From positions 62,001 through 126,000 of the forward strand of contig NW_020167541.1 of the NCBI RefSeq assembly GCF_001641265.1: a stretch of DNA of 64,000 nucleotides. The letters are read 5' to 3'. Of this stretch, positions 20,074-30,968 are shown piece after piece (positions within the stretch are counted from its first letter, which is position 1; the number at the start of each line of letters is the position of its first letter). The notes below the pieces were generated by a model. That model worked only from the letters and a program-made list of their open reading frames with translations, ran no database searches and had not been told where the DNA came from. Origin of the DNA: Pseudogymnoascus destructans (taxonomy: Eukaryota; Ascomycota; Leotiomycetes; Thelebolales; Thelebolaceae). The translations under genes were made by a program, and so were the position numbers.

Positions 20074-20880
20074 ATGCGGGCATTTTGTCACGTCAAGACC
20101 TACCAAAACCTGCACCATGGCCTCCATCCGAGACGACCCAACGTAAGGTGGCCGTGCCAACCTGTTCTGCTCCAGGAAACTGACATTACCAGGCTGGAAG
20201 AACCCTTCTGGAATGATGAGATGAAAGAGCAGTGCGACCAGGCCAAGTCTTTCTGGAAACTGTGGATCGGGAGACAGTGCGGAAAGTGCTTAAGATTTCA
20301 CGTGACGGAGGAAGAAATCGAGATTCTGAAGGAACACAAAGAGAACTTTGACGACGTAAGTTTGGACGCGTTCTATTTTTCACGCCCATTAATTCGTCAC
20401 GTTGCCTCTCAAGTCATTTCAAATATTGCTGGTCTATAATTCCCCATCAACTTCTCGATCAAATATCCACTCTATCAAAAACTTGGCCAAGAACTGACGA
20501 TATCCACAGTCAAGGACGCTTTTCCTCGGAGTCCACAAACTCCTTGCCGTCGACATCGCAAACCGCACCGAGTACTACGAGACCTGCAGAATACGCTCTA
20601 AATGGGGCGAGATGCACGAATCAGCCTTGTTCACCATGGACGTCAAGAAGAAATACCGGCACGCCACAGAGAAAAGGAGGAAGGCGCTTTGGGAATACCA
20701 GTGCAAGACCGAGCAGCTGGGCGTGGAGATGGACGATATTGCTGACATAAAGTGCATGATTGACGCGTAAGTCCCCTGCTGAATTGATGGGCTTGTTTTG
20801 GGATTCTGATACTTTTGAAGACTGGCAGTGGACGTGGCGAGAGGCGTTGCGCCCGCCGAGGGAGAATGTGCGAAGGATGA
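20074..20880 (+). CDS. Uncharacterised protein, three exons, start uncertain
   Basis: Proposed exons 20074-20355, 20510-20766 and 20829-20880 (196 aa). Introns: GTAAGT...CCACAG (154 nt) and GTAAGT...GGCAG (62 nt). Joining them keeps one frame through ETDITRLEEPFW, WIGRQCGKCLRFHVTEEE, FLGVHKLLAVDIANRTEYY and FTMDVKKKYRHATEKRRK. The first 30 residues before ETDITRLEE look poor and an upstream exon is possible; the ATG at 20117 is in another frame. Highly charged and probably helical, no membrane segments. I recognise no family. It lies 280 bp downstream of the small gene in the same direction. Confidence 0.55.
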
Positions 20881-21188
20881 TATGCCCGAGAAGAGAGGAG
20901 TAGTACAGAACTGAAACAAATGTATATCCATTTTACCTACACAAAAATACTACACACAATACGGCCGTATACAATGTCCCGACTCCCTCCTCACATCCCC
21001 GCAATCCCCCTTCCCACTGCCCCAGCAATCTGAACAAGACCCCCTTGAACAGCGTCTTCGGAAGATCCCCCGCCCAATGCCCCATCTCCCTCAGCCTCCT
21101 CTCCCAGGCCATCTTCTGTTCCTCCCCAAGTTCCTCCCACGTCCTCCCATCATGCGGGCCATGCTCCTCCTTATTGTCCAGGTGGGCA
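20881..21188. other. 3' untranslated/intergenic space
   Basis: Convergent ends of the 20074 gene and of Sec12. No gene seen. Confidence 0.5.
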
Positions 21189-22966
21189 TCAACCAGGCCC
21201 CCCAGCGCCGGCCTTGATATCCCGCTCTATCTCCTCTCTCGCACCCTCCTCATCCCCGGCGTTGAAGGTGGCGAGCTTCTCCGTCTCCTCGTCGGCTCCA
21301 CGCTCTCCAACCGCCGGCCTCATCACAATTGGCTGCCCCTCTGCGGCTTCCGAGCGTAGCGCGGCCAGGGGCGATGCAACAGGATGGTCGGCGAACGCCT
21401 CATAGCTCGCCGCACCACCGCTGCTCGCACCCTCGTTCGGACTCTGCCAGTGGGCCGGCTCGCGCGTGGTGAGATAGTTGCGGATGGTAGCCGGGAGGCG
21501 CTCTTCCGCGCGGAGGATAGGGGGGCTACGGCCGCCCAGCTCGAGGATGGTTTGGAGGAGGATGGCAATAGCGACGATGGCCAGGACGGAGATGGCGTTG
21601 CGGACTCCGAATTCAGGAGCTGTGCCGGCGGGTTTGAGGGCGATTTGGTAATGCTTCTTTTCTTGTGAGAAGGAGAGGGGGAGGGATTGCACGACGACTG
21701 TGTTGCCTACGCTCACGCTGGCCAGGCGCAGCGTCTGAGCTGAGCCTTCTTTCTCCGTTGGAGTGAATGGAGCGAACGCCAGACCGGTGATTTGCATCGG
21801 GTGTACATCTTCAACGCGCGTCAAGAGCTTCGGTGCGGTCATTAACGTGACCGCGCGAGAGACCGCGTACCCCAACGTCGCGATCGAGATGGAGGCTTGG
21901 TCGGCAGCCGCAAGCACGAAGCGCGCGTTATCCTGTACACCACCCGCTATTGGCGGGGGATTCAGGTTCGCGACGGCGAGGCTAGTTGCCTGTGTTACTT
22001 TCTTGGGTAGGAAGAGCGTCTGTGCTGGGTTGGCTACGTAACCTGTGGGCTCGAGCGTGATGCGCAGGATGCGGATCTGGGCGCCGGTGCGCGCGGGTTT
22101 GTTGATCAGGACGGCGAGGAAGTTGGGGGTGAGGAAGCAGAGGGAGCGGAATGAGGAAGGTGGTGGGGAGCCGGGTTCGCGCTCGCCGATGGAGTCAGGC
22201 ATGTCGTATATTGAGATGGCGTCTTCGAGTTCCGCTTGGGGAGAGATGGTCTTGAGGAAGATGCTGTGGTTGTCGCAGTATGCGACACGGTACTCCTCCA
22301 GGCCGGTTTGGATGACATCCACATCCTCTGCCTCCCTATCCAGCTCGATGACCCCGCGGGAGCTCAAGCTCTTCTTCCCATCTGATGTGTCGAAGATGGC
22401 GAGCCTCGAGGGGTTTGCGAAGCCCGTCGCGACAACGCCGAGTTGGACGCCCTTCTCAGACGGCCGCGACAACCTCAATAGTCGCTGGTATGTCGCCTTG
22501 TCGTTCGACTTGAAGAGCTGTTCCCTCGAAACCTCTTGGATTATCGGGCTGCCCTTCTTCTGCTTCTTGCCAAGCGCATAGACGCGGAAGTGCTCGTTAT
22601 TCCCTTTCTCGACATCCTTGGTGCTGGAGTTGACGCCGGCATAGATGAACGTGAAGCCACTGACGGTCTTGCTCACGGCCAAGCTAGTGGGGTTGTCCTC
22701 CTCTTTGCTGAGCTCCGCTTCGGCGATTTCTCCCAAGTTGTCAGGATCTGAGGCGTCGAGGACTGACTGCAGGCGCAACACGTTAGCATGGAGCGACAAT
22801 CTCTTTCCCAACACGAGAGGCGCCTCACAATTTTATTCCCAACTCCATTCTTGCCCGCGCCGCCGCCTCCTGCTACCACAAGCCGTGTTGCATCATTGGG
22901 GTCGAAGTCGCAAGCGTAGAGGGGATATGAGAGCGTCACTTTCGCGGACGCAATTCCTGGCGCCAT
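21189..22966 (-). CDS. sec12: Sec12-like guanine nucleotide exchange factor for Sar1
   Basis: Exons 22829-22966 and 21189-22766; 571 aa. The 62-nt intron has a GTGAGG donor, a GCTAAC branch site and a GCAG acceptor, phase 0. Sec12 is an ER membrane protein that loads Sar1 with GTP and so starts COPII coat assembly (family knowledge). Seen: N-terminal YPLYACDFDPNDATRLVVAG, then the loop GGGGAGKNGVGNKI, the K-loop-like signature at the first beta-propeller blade of Sec12. A WD-like cytosolic domain of about 430 residues follows, then one transmembrane segment (AISVLAIVAIAILLQTILEL, near 435-455) and a lumenal tail of about 115 residues. The topology matches Sec12. The first exon ends exactly after the NKI motif. 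Confidence 0.88.
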
Positions 22967-23266
22967 GGTGAGTCCCGGTTTCTGTGTGAACGTGTGACTC
23001 CGTGAGTGTCGGAGACACAGATATATGTTGAAGGGCGCTGGGCAGTCGCAAACACTGGTGGGAGCTCTACAGGCCTGTTATGGCACAATGACGACGGGCC
23101 GATAGTGATGCCACCTATGGAAATTAGCAGGGAGCTACCCCGGACGCTACGCTAAAAGGCCCATAAATATGTATTCTAGAACGTCGAATAGACGCATTTT
23201 TTGGAAGTTTGATTTAAGCCTGCGCTATATATGTGGACTAATAACTCGTCTAGTTACATCAAAGGA
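22967..23266. other. Intergenic, Sec12 promoter side
   Basis: Upstream of Sec12 and of the tRNA gene. Nothing recognisable beyond AT-rich sequence just before the tRNA. Confidence 0.5.
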
Positions 23267-23364
23267 TCCGAACTGGTGTATCGGTAACATATCCGCCTCT
23301 CAATATTCGAGTTTCGCTTGAAAAGATTCCGCGGTTGCGCGGGGTTCGACTCCCCGGTTCGGAA
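23267..23364 (+). tRNA. tRNA-Glu (CTC) with a 27-nt intron
   Basis: Acceptor stem TCCGAAC/GTTCGGA (7 pairs), D arm GTGT-ATCGGTA-ACAT, anticodon loop CTCTCA with anticodon CTC, T arm CGGGG-TTCGACT-CCCCG (5 pairs) containing the B box GGTTCGACTCC. The intron sits at the standard place after position 37 (23303-23329). The TCCGA...TCGGA ends are typical of eukaryotic tRNA-Glu. The outermost anticodon-stem pair is T-T, a slight weakness. A run of eight T follows about 30 bp downstream. Confidence 0.8.
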
Positions 23365-23393
23365 AGAACCATTCATCTAAGATGAATAAAGTC

Positions 23394-23401
23394 TATTTTT
23401 T
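23394..23401 (+). terminator. RNA polymerase III terminator of the tRNA
   Basis: A T8 run (GTCTATTTTTTTTG), followed by a second longer T run around 23406-23414. Confidence 0.6.
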
Positions 23402-23824
23402 TTGCATTTTTTTTTATAGATTGTATATATTACATACATTATATTTCAATCCATAAGCACAGTCGAGCAATAGCAAATAAACTATGGCCTCTTACAGTAC
23501 TCCGTACTCTGTGTAGACATAATTATTTCGAAGGGCAAACTATTTTTTTGTTTTTTTGTATGGGAAGCGAGGATTAACGAGCAGGAGCTCTCTAAATAGA
23601 TATACATAGTACGCTAACCTTATCAGGCGAGGTACAATCGCGACCACGATTGTGGAGAAAAGCCACGATAAGCCAAGGAGCCAGAGCTTTCATTTTGGCC
23701 CGGCCTTTGTGCTGTGCTGTATACCTTGAAGATGCATAGACATCTCGACATCACCATATAATAATAGACGCTGTCCATACACGTGACCGCCATTGACTGC
23801 GCCTTAACAACCACCGCCGCCACC
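23402..23824. other. Upstream region of far11
   Basis: AT-rich, with several T runs. No separate gene seen. The likely start codon of far11 at 23825 has the context CCACCATGACC. Confidence 0.45.
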
Positions 23825-26800
23825 ATGACCGGCCTCTGGAGCCCCAGCAACTCCCATTCCGAGCCACCGTCCGACCCAGCTCCCGAAGATACTACCCTCG
23901 ATGCCACCCTCGATGCTGCCCTTAATGCAGACATAGCCGACACAGGCGTCGTCGACATCTCCCCCCCCCCGGCACACCTCCCTCCCACGAACCTAACCCC
24001 AGCCGTACCCAGATCCAGCGCGACCAAGTCGCCCCTCCCCCACCGCACCAGCCCCCGCCGCCTCCAGCGCCCCAGCAGGTGGGCCACCCCGACGACTCAC
24101 TCTCACTCTTGCAGCTGAAGCGCATTGTGTCCGACTTGCCGCGCGTGGAACCCACCTCATATGCCTTCACCTATGCGGACACAGCAAGCTTCGAAGAGGA
24201 GATCGATGAATGGTTCGGGTATGCGAATACAGAGAGTCTGAGGGTGAACCGGGCAAGGATATGCTGGGGAGGGAGGTGGAAGCAGAGTAGCAAGAAGCTA
24301 TGGATGGAGGAGGAGAGGAGTGTTAAGAGCGAGTTTGTGAGGAAGGAGTGTGAGGGTCTGAAGGGGGAGGCGGGAGGGAGGAGAAAGAGCTTGCAGAGGA
24401 TTATGCATATATTACTTGGTGTTTGGGATGAGAGTGCTGGGACGGCGAAGCCTCTTGCGCATTCGTCAAGGGATGTGGGGGTGGGGGAGGAAGAGCCTCA
24501 AATCAGGAGCCAGGCCACGAAGAGCCAGGTCGATGCTATGAAGGACGGCGTTGCCCTAGTCACGGAGTGTGGTGGGGTTGCTGCTGCGTTTCAGGCGATG
24601 GCAGCCATTCTAGATGGAGTCCGGTAAGTGATATGAACGAAGACTACCTTTTGTTCTTACTGACAGATCAGGAATGAGGAATACCGTGAACTCCGAGAGT
24701 CTCAGATGCTGCAAGGAATTGGCCAGTTGCCCGATGAAATCGACAACTCTATGACAGTCATGTACATCCTGATCCACGTCACGGTAACCTGGCCCGAAGA
24801 GTTTTCAGCCACAAAAGAAGCACTCGGTATGTACAACTGGGTTATGTTCTAATGTAGCTAACAATTGCAGCTGCCTTGAAGCCAAACCTTTTGGAATATC
24901 TCCTCACTACTGTTGCAAAACTCCGCTGGGATGACATCCCTGAGCTGCCACAAAATAAAGTTTGTCTTCCCATCTCCATTTGATAACTACGGACTAACCG
25001 ATTAGGTCTTTAATCTCTTCTGGAAATCTTTGTTGCTTATTTTTGGGAACATGAGCGAGCTCGACACCGTAAAGGCTGCCGTTGCAGAGAACCTTCAGGC
25101 GGAAGGAAAGAAGAGCGAATTGATCACCGCGTCCCCGTTGGACTACCACATTTTTCGACAAGAAATCACCTCAAAATACCCAGCATATATACCACCAGCG
25201 CCGCTTCTTCCCCTCGAGCTTGATAATAACTCGATACTACCTCCGCTTCCAAACCACCCTCCTCGGAACACTGGCCAAAACGGCATTATACCGACCCCTG
25301 CAACTGCCAACAGTGGCGGTTCTATTCTTCATCAACCCGTGCACATTGCCACGCCAGCACCTTCACCCCCGCCGTCACCACCAGTAGGCGGGAAGGCTGG
25401 CAAGAAACAAAACTACCAAACGAACCAGAACTTCCCGTTCATGTATCCACCTCTGGATAGTACGAGCAACAATGCCGGTGGCAAAGGCACAGCAGGCCGT
25501 CAAGGCGAGCTAGTTGGCCGAAAATGGGAGGGAAGTGAGATTCCTGCTTCTATTCTGGAGGCTGGAGAGCTATTTGCCAAGAGAATGAAGATGACGAGAG
25601 CTATGAGGCAACTTTGGGATGAGCGGGAAGCTTTTCTAAAGCATGAAAGGGGATGGGATGGACAGGGTAGCGAAGATGACCCAGACTTTGACGTCGATGA
25701 ATTGGAATTAGATGAAGCACTGTCGAGGAGACTGGAAGCTTTGGGGAGAGAAGAAGAAGAGGAGGAAAAGAAGGTCGAACTAGACGTTGGGTCGAGGCCT
25801 GTGAGCGAAGATGTCAAAAAGCGCCTTGAAGTGGTTGAAGATTTCTACGTAAGTCACATGGCATCGCCAAGTTCCGCTCCCAAACTGACATTTCTAGGGG
25901 GCTGCACTCCTACAAATGCAATCACTGGTGATTGTATTGCTCAAGGCTGTTCTGGCCAATGTCACCGCATTGATCACCCAGCCAATTACGGGGCAGCCTC
26001 AGCAACAAAATGGACTCCAGCCAGGCTTCCAGTCGGAATCCAATTTAAGGAATAGCACTGCAGGTCAACGACGACCAGCCCACGCTCAAGAGGCTCAGAA
26101 TCCGTCCCAGCCAGCGGTATTTGACGTTCGCGATCTACCAATTGAAGATTTAGAGGCACTGAGGCAACGAGAAATCACACTGAAAGCTGTTTCTGGAATT
26201 CTTCTGGTTCTCCTGAAATGGTTCAAAGTGTCTTGTAAGCCTCCCATTACCTATCAAGCTAAGATTACATGCTAATGACAAACAAGACATCCTTAAATTC
26301 GAGTATCTCACCCAGCTCCTCCTGGATTCCAACTACCTCCCCTTAATCTTGAAGCTATTTGCCCATCAAGACGTCGACAAACTTGTCGATACTGACTCCG
26401 ACCGCGCTGCCCTCTCCTTCTTCACATACTGCAACAAGTCCAGCAAACACCCCGGCACCCCTTCCCCAGCCGAAAACTCCGAATCTGAGGACGACGCCGC
26501 CCCGCCCCCAATCAAACGCAACCGTCTCTCCCCGTCCTCAGCAACCGACAAGCTTCCAGCGGTCACCTACCGCAGCCCCTCCGCAATCCATTCCCCCCTC
26601 CAAGTCGACGAGCTTGGCGCTCCCATCCCCATCGTCCCCGCTGCGCCTAGCACGAACTACTCCTGGCGCAACTTCTACAGCGCCATTACGCTGCTCCGCG
26701 TGATGCAGAAGATCTGCAAGGGCAAAGCTCATCGCAACCTGCTCCTCGTGCAGTACAAGAGCAGCAACATCATCAAGAAGGCGCTGAAAGTGCCACAGCA

Positions 26801-27182
26801 GGAGTTGCGCCTGTACACGCTCAAGCTGTTTAAGAGCCAGGTGCCGTACTGTGGACGCAAGTGGCGGCAGGGGAATATGCGCGTCATTACGGCGGTATAC
26901 TTGCATTGTCGCCCGGATCTGAGAGATGAGTGGCTCAGTGGGAGTGATGTGGATGGGGATATGGAGGAGGCGCTGCCTTTGGAGCAGGCGCTGAGGAGTC
27001 TGACGTACTGGGGGAATGTGAGGAGGTATAAGAAGGTTATGGCTGGGGAGGTTTCGACGGATGGTGGGGAAGGTGACTTTTTTAGGAGGGAGTTGGAGAA
27101 GATGGAGATTATGGCGGGGTCGGATGGGGAAGAGGCAGAGGCTGAGACGGGGTGGGAGGGTGCTGGCCAAGGTTGGCAGTAG
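23825..27182 (+). CDS. far11: STRIPAK scaffold protein Far11/HAM-2 (STRIP1/2 family)
   Basis: Six exons: 23825-24623, 24672-24826, 24871-24959, 25006-25848, 25898-26234 and 26287-27182, all with GT-AG introns of 44-52 nt and consistent phases; about 1039 aa. In filamentous fungi this protein (HAM-2/PRO22) belongs to the STRIPAK phosphatase-kinase complex needed for hyphal fusion and fruiting (family knowledge). Seen: a Pro-rich N-terminus, SLSLLQLKRIVSDLPR, FEEEIDEWFGY (start of the N1221 region), LIHVTVTWPEEFSATKEAL, VFNLFWKSLLLIFGN and FAKRMKMTRAMRQLWDERE. The C-terminal DUF3402-like part has LLQMQSLVIVLLKAVLANV, FEYLTQLLLDSNYLPLILK and QVPYCGRKWRQGNMRVI. One problem: the frame from the start codon and the frame of the rest differ by one base. 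They meet in a run of ten C (23961-23970), where eleven would restore it. Confidence 0.87.
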
Positions 27183-27451
27183 AGCAAGGGGTGGATCCGG
27201 CGTAGTAGCTTTATGGATGGAGCGTTGGAGCCTGGCGCGTGAATATAGGTGGACAGTGTCTATGTGACCTGAAGTAACTGGTAGCATCCCACCTCTTTTT
27301 ATTTTTCTCTAGGCACTCGGTCCTCATTGTGCAATTGTAGATGATTGTAAGTGCCTTCCTAACCTACAGTATCTGAGAAACACGATCACGGATCATAGCC
27401 GCTGACATGGCCACTAGACTGCAGGGTTTCTGTCTGGACATGTCACCAGAA
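27183..27451. other. Convergent intergenic space
   Basis: Between the stop of far11 and the end of the broken MFS gene. Nothing recognised. Confidence 0.5.
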
Positions 27452-28948
27452 CTAAGCTTCTTTCTCTGCGGCTTTGGCACACAAGCCCAGGATATCGTCA
27501 TAGACGATCAGACCAACAATCATCGGCTGCAGGACTCCAACACCAGCCTTCGCTGCAATGACACCAGTTGCCGCTGGGAACACGGCACCGCCAGCTTGGG
27601 CTACAACAAAGATGATTCCTAGCGTCCTTTGTTAGTCTGGCTGCCGCGTTGGGGATATTGAATACGCACCAAGTGATGGCGCCAATTTTGCGGGTGGCAT
27701 CAACATCTTCCCAGTTGTCATGCCATGGTATCATAGCAGCTAGTTCTATCTTCCCGCCATGCACAGGGCAGCACCGATCCGTTGATAGGAGCGGGCCATA
27801 AACTTACAGCAGCGAAAAATGGGCCTAGGAAAAAACTCATCAACGCCGCACACACGGCAGTCGCAGCAATACTGTTCACTCTCCACGAGACTATCTGCAG
27901 CCCAAAGCACAACTTTGGGCTGCAGATAGTCTCGTGGAGAGTGTATCAGTAGCATGCGCCTCTCGCCGAATCGGTGTGTAGGCTCAACGAGAATTAGCCG
28001 GCCAAGCGTGGTCCCCACGGAGATAATAGTAGAGAAATATCCCACTTTCGAAAGCTCGCCGTGTCGCGCAGTGACGAGATACTCAACGAGCCAGCCTTCA
28101 TACAAAGTTAGCAACACTCCCAGAATAAAGCCAAGTGAGACGCTGTAATCCTTACCTCCAAGCGTAATACCCAAACCCAAGTAGAAGGAGTTGAAGATGC
28201 TCAGAAGCCAAACCTCCTTCTGCGCAGCCGTCTCCCGCATCTCCACCCACGCCTTCCCAAAGCTCCCCTGCGCCTCCTCTTCGCTCTCCTCTCCACTCTA
28301 TTCACAGCCTTCTTCCCAAACGTCGTATTCTCCCAAAACGCCACCGTCACAAGCGCCATATTCAGCCCCGCTATCCCAATCGCAAATCCGTAGAACAGCG
28401 CCCACTGCCCTGGCCGCGTCGAGGCGATCGCAGCCACCACGAGCGGACCAACGACACATCCGGCTCCGTAGCTGGCATGGATGACACCGAGCCAGCGGTG
28501 TGCCGATTTGACAGTTGCAACGAAGGCGTTCGCCTGTGCGTCTCGGAACGCAGCGCTGACGGCGGCGAGGAAGAATGTCACGGCGAAGAGGACAAACGGT
28601 GGGGTCTGACGGGTTAGCCCTTGCTGAATATCTCTTATGGTACAATTAAAAGGGGAAACTCACCCACACCCTCAGCACGTGTGTGAGGACCTGGAACGCG
28701 CCGAGCATGAGCACGCCTCCGCTCCCGAGCTTGGCGCGCGACAGCCCAGCCAAGGCGCAGGCAAAGAGGATTGCTATAGAGCCAGTGCTGATGCCATACG
28801 TATGCAGAATATAGGGGACCAAGGCACCGAGACTACCATCGTTGACGCCGGCCGTGAAGAAGGCGAAGGGGGCGCTGGCGAGCTTGAGCTTGAGGAATGG
28901 GGTTAGAGGGGCTTCTTCAGGGTCAGTGGGGGTGGGGAGAGTGGTCAT
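27452..28948 (-). pseudogene. MFS transporter gene, broken
   Basis: Starts MTTLPTPTDPEEAPLTPF at 28948. The first exon (28664-28948) carries FFTAGVNDGSLGALVPYIL. Normal introns follow at 28606-28663 and 28096-28155, both with GCTAAC branch sites. The N-terminal half shows several membrane segments (FVLFAVTFFLAAVSAAF, WLGVIHASYGAGCVVGPLV); the C-terminal half has GPFFAAVS and FVVAQAGGAVFPAATGVIA. It resembles fungal major facilitator transporters of the small BSC6-like group; substrate unknown. Lesions: an apparent frameshift near 28290 between the two halves, a 31-bp inverted duplication at 27877-27907 that shifts the frame, and unclear splicing near 27620-27810. A sequencing cause cannot be excluded, but the multiple faults make a decayed gene more likely. 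Confidence 0.72.
27877..27943. repeat. Perfect 31-bp inverted repeat with 5-nt loop in the MFS gene
   Basis: 27877-27907 (CACTCTCCACGAGAC...) is the exact reverse complement of 27913-27943; the loop is CACAA. The right copy in the reverse direction reads CACTCTCC... from 27943, so the coding copy of FGLQIVSWRV is duplicated in inverted form right beside itself. Looks like a template-switch event. Confidence 0.9.
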
Positions 28949-29230
28949 AAAATATCCATCTTCTAGGTGGAATGGCGGTGGATGGGTTGAGAGAGTACGG
29001 TTGTTGCTGTTGGAACATCGACGGTTTGTAGTACCATTGCGAATATATTTCACAGGTTCATGGGGCAGATAGAAACCATGGCCTCGATCGCTTCATGTCT
29101 ATGAATCAAATTATGTGGGCTCCTTCCTGTAGTGTAACCCTCTCCTTCCCGTTCCCAATAGCTCCTAAAGTACCCAAACCCTGGCATCAACAACTCCTTT
29201 GTAAATATCCCATATCCGTAAACAAACGCC
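28949..29230. other. Intergenic between MFS pseudogene and GPI protein
   Basis: Upstream of the MFS gene and 3' of the GPI protein gene. An alternative MFS start at 29053 exists but is unlikely. Nothing else seen. Confidence 0.45.
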
Positions 29231-30055
29231 CTACAGCATCGCCATGGCCATAGCAGCCCCACCCAAAACCCATCCCGCTCCCTGTGAAACCGCCGCAGCA
29301 GCCCCTGTACTCGCGCCCCCGGGTCCCGAGTCCGTGGTCGTTGCCGCGACTCCCGAACCCTTGGTATCCGTAGCCGACATACCCGCGCCTGCGCCTGCAC
29401 CTGATGTTTGTGTCGATTCTGCACCAGACCCCGTGGTTGACGGCGCGATGCGGTTTGCGCCTACTGCGCCCGCCATGATTGTGATGTGAATGTAGGGCTG
29501 GTCGGTGCCAATGTATGTCTCGGTGCTAACTCCCGGGAAGCTGGCCTCGCTGCCGCCGTGGGACTCGACGCAAACTGCGGAGGTGGTGCCTGCTAGGGAA
29601 CAATCGAAATGTCCCGCACTACGTACATTAGTTATGTGTCTTTGGCTGTAGATGGGGGGCGAGAGGGGCAGTGGCAGGTGGCCGGCCGGAAGAGACTCAT
29701 GGTTGTGAGGGAGGGGGTCGTACAACGCAGTTTGGCCGTTGGGGTCTATCACAGGGGCAATGGTATATTTCACTGTCGTGGGCCCTTCGGTAAGCGTGAT
29801 GGTTCCTTCGACACCGCAGTCTTGGGCCTCAGCCCCAGGGTCGCATGAAACGGCGTATGTGGTCGCTGTTGCGTCCTGGCGTTGTTAGTATGAGACCCTG
29901 GTGATCTGGGTAGGCGATGTACTTACGGAGCCAATGATGGAGGCAACAAGAGGTTGTTCGTCGGTGCTCGGGACAAAGAGAGTGACGGTTGCCTTCTGCG
30001 CAGCAGAGACGGTGGCCAAGGCGAGGCCGACGAGGCTGACGGATGCGGGACGCAT
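29231..30055 (-). CDS. Putative GPI-anchored cell-surface protein
   Basis: Exons 29927-30055 and 29231-29875; 257 aa. The intron is GTAAGT...GCCAG (51 nt), phase 0. The N-terminal signal peptide MRPASVSLVGLALATVSAA is followed by KATVTLFVPSTDEQPLVASI, ATTYAVSCDPGAEAQDCGV and SLAGTTSAVCVESHGG. This Cys-containing fold is common in small fungal surface proteins. The C-terminal third is rich in Ser, Thr, Gly and Ala and ends in a hydrophobic tail (GWVLGGAAMAMAML), as expected for GPI attachment. A further intron around 29620-29740 (ACTAAT branch, GTAG acceptor) is possible and would remove a proline-rich stretch. Function unknown. Confidence 0.75.
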
Positions 30056-30296
30056 GGTTCTGTTGTCGGCGTGGTTCGTGTACTTTTGTGAATGCCTGAT
30101 GAAATAAAATAGTTGCAAAATAAAGGACAAAATGAAGGTAAAGGGTTGTAGTTATAGACAAGAGACAAAACGCCAACACGCAAAAAGAATTGAGGTCCTC
30201 GTTTGGAAACACGACTTATCTTTCTTGTCGGCCACGCGGTGCCTTGGTGCGTGCTACTTGGCCCACGAACCCCTACCAATAGAGCGATTCAGCAGG
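30056..30296. other. Promoter region of the GPI protein gene
   Basis: Upstream sequence, no gene seen. Confidence 0.4.
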
Positions 30297-30549
30297 TGTT
30301 AGACACCTCATTCGACAGTCCTGTATGTAGTTAGTGTAGAAAATTTGACCAGGAACCCTGTATAAACCCTGTACAAACCCTGCTCGCCGTGAACCCCACT
30401 ATTTCCTAAATAGGAAGTAAGACTGTCAGCGTCAGACAGTTATCTGTTCAAGGCTAACAGCCAGCCAGATTCCTATTGTAGTTAGAATATAAGTTAGTAA
30501 TCACCTTGGATAGACGTCATGTAATTGTAAGGCGAATACAGTAGTATAG
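30297..30549 (+). repeat. Probable LTR remnant at the edge of the transposon block
   Basis: Begins TGTTAGACACCTCATTCGAC and contains repeated CCCTGTATAAACCCTGTACAAACCCTG. It ends at the LTR-A fragment. The TGTTAG start and lack of coding suggest an unrelated LTR, but I see no second copy in the window. Confidence 0.35.
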
Positions 30550-30606
30550 TGTAACGCTGACTTCTAAACGATAGAAGGCACAGAGGTTCTCTTGCGTAAA
30601 GGTTTA
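30550..30606 (-). repeat. LTR-A terminal fragment (57 bp)
   Basis: TGTAACGCTGACTTCTAAACG...GTTTA, the minus-strand end of LTR-A, cut by LTR-C at 30607. Confidence 0.8.
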
Positions 30607-30968
30607 TGTAATGGTGGGTGCACCAGATATGAGAATCTAGCCACCCAAGGAAGGGATGAATTTACTAAGACAACACACTGTCTTAGGAAACAGAGCCAAA
30701 GGGTTGTAGCTTAGACTATTCCACAACGCAGCAATCAGGTGTATGATGTGGTGAAGTGGTTTAGACAAGTTGCAACAAATGTTGAGTCTGAGAACTCAGG
30801 GGTAAGTCAGAGGTTAGCACCTCACTGACTTTTCAAAAACAGAGAATAACAAGATCAATGCTTGGAAGCTTGGAAAAGACGTGGAAGTATGTGCTAGTCG
30901 ATTTACTGTATTGCCTGCTTGCCCTTTCTTAAGGAAAGGGCAATCCTATTTATGCCAAAGGAGTGTAG
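30607..30968 (+). repeat. LTR-C fragment between two LTR-A copies
   Basis: Starts TGTAATGGTGGGTGCACC and is somewhat diverged from the other copies. It is cut after AAGGAGTGTAG by the LTR-A at 30969. Gives the order LTR-A, then LTR-C, then LTR-A. Confidence 0.85.

Noticed and set aside
22767..22814. Start of Sec12 at an internal ATG (MLGKRLSLHANV)
   Set aside because: This lies in a well-formed intron; splicing from 22829 to 22766 gives the conserved N-terminus instead.
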